A stretch of DNA of 55,100 nucleotides from an uncultured Planctomycetaceae bacterium. Lineage in GTDB: Bacteria > Planctomycetota > Planctomycetia > Pirellulales > Pirellulaceae. Made by a program: the position numbers and the translations under genes. The stretch lies in the NCBI GenBank assembly GCA_903863885.1, contig CAIPEB010000112.1, forward strand, positions 1-55,100, given 5' to 3'. The notes beneath the pieces are model-generated. The model saw only the letters and a list, made by a program, of their open reading frames with translations, had not been told where the DNA came from and did not search any database. This document shows, piece by piece, positions 53,012 through 55,100 of the stretch. Within the stretch, counting starts at the first letter, position 1, and every line of letters begins with the position of its first letter.

Positions 53012-53895
53012 GGCCCATACTGCCGATGGATTCCGGTAAACCGCTGATGTACGAAACGCACATGCACACGCCGCTGTGCCGGCATGCCTTCGGGCTTCCC
53101 GAGGAGTACGCGGAAGTCGCGGCTCAGCGGGGGCTGCGCGGCGTGATCGTCACGTGCCACAATCCGATGCCGCTCCCCTACTCGCCGGAAGTCCGCATGC
53201 GGCAGCACGAATTCGACGAGTACATCGACATGGTGCAGGCGGCCGCGGAAAAGACGGCCGGTTCCGTCGAAGTCCGGCTCGGCCTGGAGTGCGACTATTT
53301 TCCCGGATACGAGGCGTGGCTCGAGCGTCAACTGTCGTCCGCGGAGTTTCACTACGTGCTCGGGTCGGTCCACACGCACGTCGCCGAGTATCAGGCGCGG
53401 TTCTGGAAGGGCGACGTGCTCGAGTACCAGCGGGCCTATTTCGACCAGTTGGCCGCAGCCGCCGAGACCCGGCTGTTCGATTGCCTCTCGCACCCGGATC
53501 TGGTCAAGAACGAGATTCCATCCGAGTGGAACCCCGAGGCGTTGCTTGACGACATTCGAAAGGCTCTCGATCGCATCGCCGCGGTCGGCACGGCGCTGGA
53601 GCTGAACACGTCGGGCGTTTACAAGATCATCGCGGAAATGAACCCGTTTCGCGGCATGCTGATCGAAATGCGGGCGAGGGACATTCCGGTCGTCATCGGT
53701 TCCGACGCGCACGAGCCGCAACGCGTCGCGGACCACTTCTTCGACGCGATCGATCTGCTCGAGGAATGCGGCTACGAAAACGCCAGTTACTTCATCGGCC
53801 GTTCGCGGCGCGAGATTCCGCTCGAGGATGCGCGGAGATCGCTGAGGCCCAGGTTGAGACCGCGAAAGCTGATGCCGCAACGAGGTGGTTCATGA
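53008..53895 (+). CDS. PHP-domain phosphoesterase, histidinol-phosphatase-like
   Basis: A 295-residue protein with the PHP metal ligands: YETHMHTPLCRHA (H18, H20, H26), VIVTCHNP, GLECDYFPGY, VLGSVHTH, LSHPDLV and IGSDAHEP. HisK-type PHP enzymes dephosphorylate histidinol phosphate using a trinuclear metal site; others act on nucleic acids or other phosphoesters. Its ATG overlaps the preceding stop (ATGA), and the gene also overlaps the radical SAM gene by four bases, so it is translated with the lipoyl genes. HisF lies 8 kb away, so a histidine role is possible but the operon context does not favour it. Confidence 0.8.
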   Translation: MRPILPMDSGKPLMYETHMHTPLCRHAFGLPEEYAEVAAQRGLRGVIVTCHNPMPLPYSPEVRMRQHEFDEYIDMVQAAAEKTAGSVEVRLGLECDYFPGYEAWLERQLSSAEFHYVLGSVHTHVAEYQARFWKGDVLEYQRAYFDQLAAAAETRLFDCLSHPDLVKNEIPSEWNPEALLDDIRKALDRIAAVGTALELNTSGVYKIIAEMNPFRGMLIEMRARDIPVVIGSDAHEPQRVADHFFDAIDLLEECGYENASYFIGRSRREIPLEDARRSLRPRLRPRKLMPQRGGS

Positions 53896-54908
53896 CGTAT
53901 GTCTTCGGTCCCGTGCCGTCACGCCGTCTCGGCCAGTCGCTGGGGATCGATCCGATTCCCATGAAGACCTGCAATTGGAACTGCGTCTACTGCCAGTTGG
54001 GGCGGAGTTCCGCGCTGAGCGACCGGCGCGCGGAATATGCTCCGCGCGAGGAGATCATCGCCGAGACGATGGCCGCGATCGAACTGAACGGTCGCCACGC
54101 AATCGATTGGCTGACCTTTGTCGGTTCGGGAGAGCCTGCCCTGCATTCGTCATTGGGATGGATGATTCGCGAGCTGAAGCGGCGCACGGACATTCCCGTG
54201 GCGGTGATCACCAACGGTTCGCTGATGGACCTGCCCGAAGTGCGCGACGAGCTCTGCGCCTCGGACCTCGTTGTGCCTTCGCTCGATGCGGGCAGCGAGG
54301 CCCTGTATCGGCGAATCAACCGATCGGCGCGAGCCTGGTCTCTCGAGCGCCTGGTGCGGGGACTGGGCGAGTTCCGGGCGCAGTTCACCGGACGTATCTG
54401 GGTCGAGGTGATGCTGATCCGCGGCGTGAACGACGGGGAAGAGGCCCTTCGCGATCTCGCCGGCGCGCTGCAGCGGATCGGGCCCGACGAGGTGCATCTC
54501 AATCTGCCGGTGCGGCCGCCCGCCGAGTCGTGGGTCGAGCCGCCCGACGATGCCGGTTTGGCCCGCGCGGTCGAAGTCCTCGGCAAGGTGGCGCGGGTTG
54601 TCTCACCGAAAACGCCGCTGCTCAATCTGGCCGGATCGAAAGACGTTGTCGAAACGATCCTGCAGGTTGTCTCGCGGCATCCGCTGGCCGAGGAAGAAAT
54701 CGTGCAGGCGATCGAGCAACATCAGGCGGGCGAGCCCGGAGAATTGCTGAAACGCCTGGAAGCCAGCGGTCGAGCCAGACGGCTTGAGCGCGGCGGCAAG
54801 GGTTTCTGGACCGGCGCGGAAGGACGCTATGTGGAGAAGTCGCCCGGTCGCTGCCACTCGGGCGGCAGGGCCGCCGGCCAAAGCGGTGCTGTCGCACCGG
54901 CAGATTAA
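53892..54908 (+). CDS. COG0731-type radical SAM protein, 3' end in tandem repeat
   Basis: A 338-residue protein. The ATG at 53892 overlaps the PHP stop and begins YVFGPVPSRRLGQSLGID, a common start of this radical SAM family; the SAM cluster is C27-x3-C31-x2-C34 (CNWNCVYCQ), with glycine-rich FVGSGEPALH next. The C-terminal part (about 240-310) looks like a small winged helix (LAEEEIVQAIEQHQAGEPGELLKRLE, quoted only to show the pattern). Relatives include wyosine-base synthases, but most bacterial members are uncharacterised. The last 16 codons lie in the first unit of the 109-bp tandem repeat (from 54861). Confidence 0.8.
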   Translation: MTYVFGPVPSRRLGQSLGIDPIPMKTCNWNCVYCQLGRSSALSDRRAEYAPREEIIAETMAAIELNGRHAIDWLTFVGSGEPALHSSLGWMIRELKRRTDIPVAVITNGSLMDLPEVRDELCASDLVVPSLDAGSEALYRRINRSARAWSLERLVRGLGEFRAQFTGRIWVEVMLIRGVNDGEEALRDLAGALQRIGPDEVHLNLPVRPPAESWVEPPDDAGLARAVEVLGKVARVVSPKTPLLNLAGSKDVVETILQVVSRHPLAEEEIVQAIEQHQAGEPGELLKRLEASGRARRLERGGKGFWTGAEGRYVEKSPGRCHSGGRAAGQSGAVAPAD

Positions 54909-55100
54909 CCCGCTCCCGCTGGTCGCTGGACTCTGCTCGAAAATCCGACCTCCAAGCGGATCGTCCACGGGCGGCAGGGCCGCCGGCCAAAGCGGTGCTG
55001 TCGCGCCGGCAGATTAACCCGCTCCCGCTGGTCGCTGGACTCTGCTCGAAAATCCGACCTCCAAGCGGATCGTCCACGGGCGGCAGGGCCGCCGGCCAAA
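54861..55100. repeat. 109-bp tandem repeat continuing past the window edge
   Basis: GGCGGCAGGGCCGCCGGCC occurs at 54861, 54970 and 55079, exactly 109 bases apart, and the sequence between matches with one difference (GTCGCACCGG against GTCGCGCCGG). At least two full units are present. The first unit contains the stop codon of the radical SAM gene. There are no unique spacers, so it is not a CRISPR array. Confidence 0.9.

Noticed and set aside
52777-53880. 367-codon minus-strand frame
   Set aside because: Opposite strand of the lipoyl-like and PHP genes, which have clear motifs.
54861-55100. Possible CRISPR array at the right edge
   Set aside because: Units are 109 bp and identical throughout with no variable spacers, so it is an ordinary tandem repeat.

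Overview
The window is GC-rich DNA that looks planctomycetal, most likely from the Pirellulales side of the phylum. The signs are a secreted repeat protein with the LEPR-type anchor motif (MEPLERRDLLS), twin-arginine Gfo/Idh/MocA oxidoreductases, secreted proteins with DUF1571, DUF3299 or CPFC motifs, a multihaem protein of the hydrazine-synthase-alpha-like family, and many unusual secreted glycosidases. This placement is inference from gene families; no rRNA or tRNA gene is present to confirm it.

Positions 1-30000 are accessory and degradative. On the plus strand are the end of an unknown gene, a GHL6-type glycosidase-like protein, a secreted nitrilase-family amidohydrolase, a sulfatase remnant, and an F5/8C-propeller-cytochrome protein. 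A minus-strand block (7833-20924) then holds the LEPR repeat protein, a solitary three-part TOTE-type primase-helicase-nuclease (candidate defence protein), two secreted (alpha/alpha)6 or TIM-like glycosidase-like proteins, a clan-A glycoside hydrolase, and a fusion of a papain-like peptidase with a GH172 (DUF2961) domain. Next come a Tat-exported Gfo/Idh/MocA protein, an FMN-reductase-like protein, a Tat-exported GH116 glucosidase with an inserted sandwich domain, a second Gfo/Idh/MocA protein, and a kinase that closely resembles plant galacturonokinase. Together they suggest scavenging of complex plant or algal glycans, including galacturonate and possibly fructofuranosides.

Positions 30000-44000 hold cell-envelope and housekeeping genes: a transglutaminase-elicitor-like protein with its own terminator, two small membrane proteins, an STN-like protein, a parvulin foldase, a DHH phosphoesterase, DUF1571 and FIST proteins, a secretin-signature miniprotein, and a PilT ATPase next to a GspE-like protein that has lost its Walker lysine.

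Positions 44000-50800 carry hisF, then a five-gene minus-strand set (ABC ATPase, permease with a His-rich loop, CPFC protein, two DUF3299 proteins) that looks like a metal-linked ABC system, then smpB. Positions 51039-54908 form a tightly overlapping plus-strand operon: LipB-like protein, lipoyl synthase, lipoyl-domain-like protein, PHP hydrolase and radical SAM protein. The LipB-like protein lacks the usual catalytic Lys and Cys, and the lipoyl-like domain has Asn in place of the modified Lys.

Mobile and repeat DNA: a 223-bp MITE-like element occurs twice with matching terminal inverted repeats and 4-bp target duplications (21101-21323 and 28505-28727), plus one 5'-truncated copy (37548-37687) and one small inverted fragment. 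One copy supplies the stop codon of a Gfo/Idh gene. A 109-bp tandem repeat runs off the right edge. I saw no CRISPR array, integrase or complete insertion sequence.
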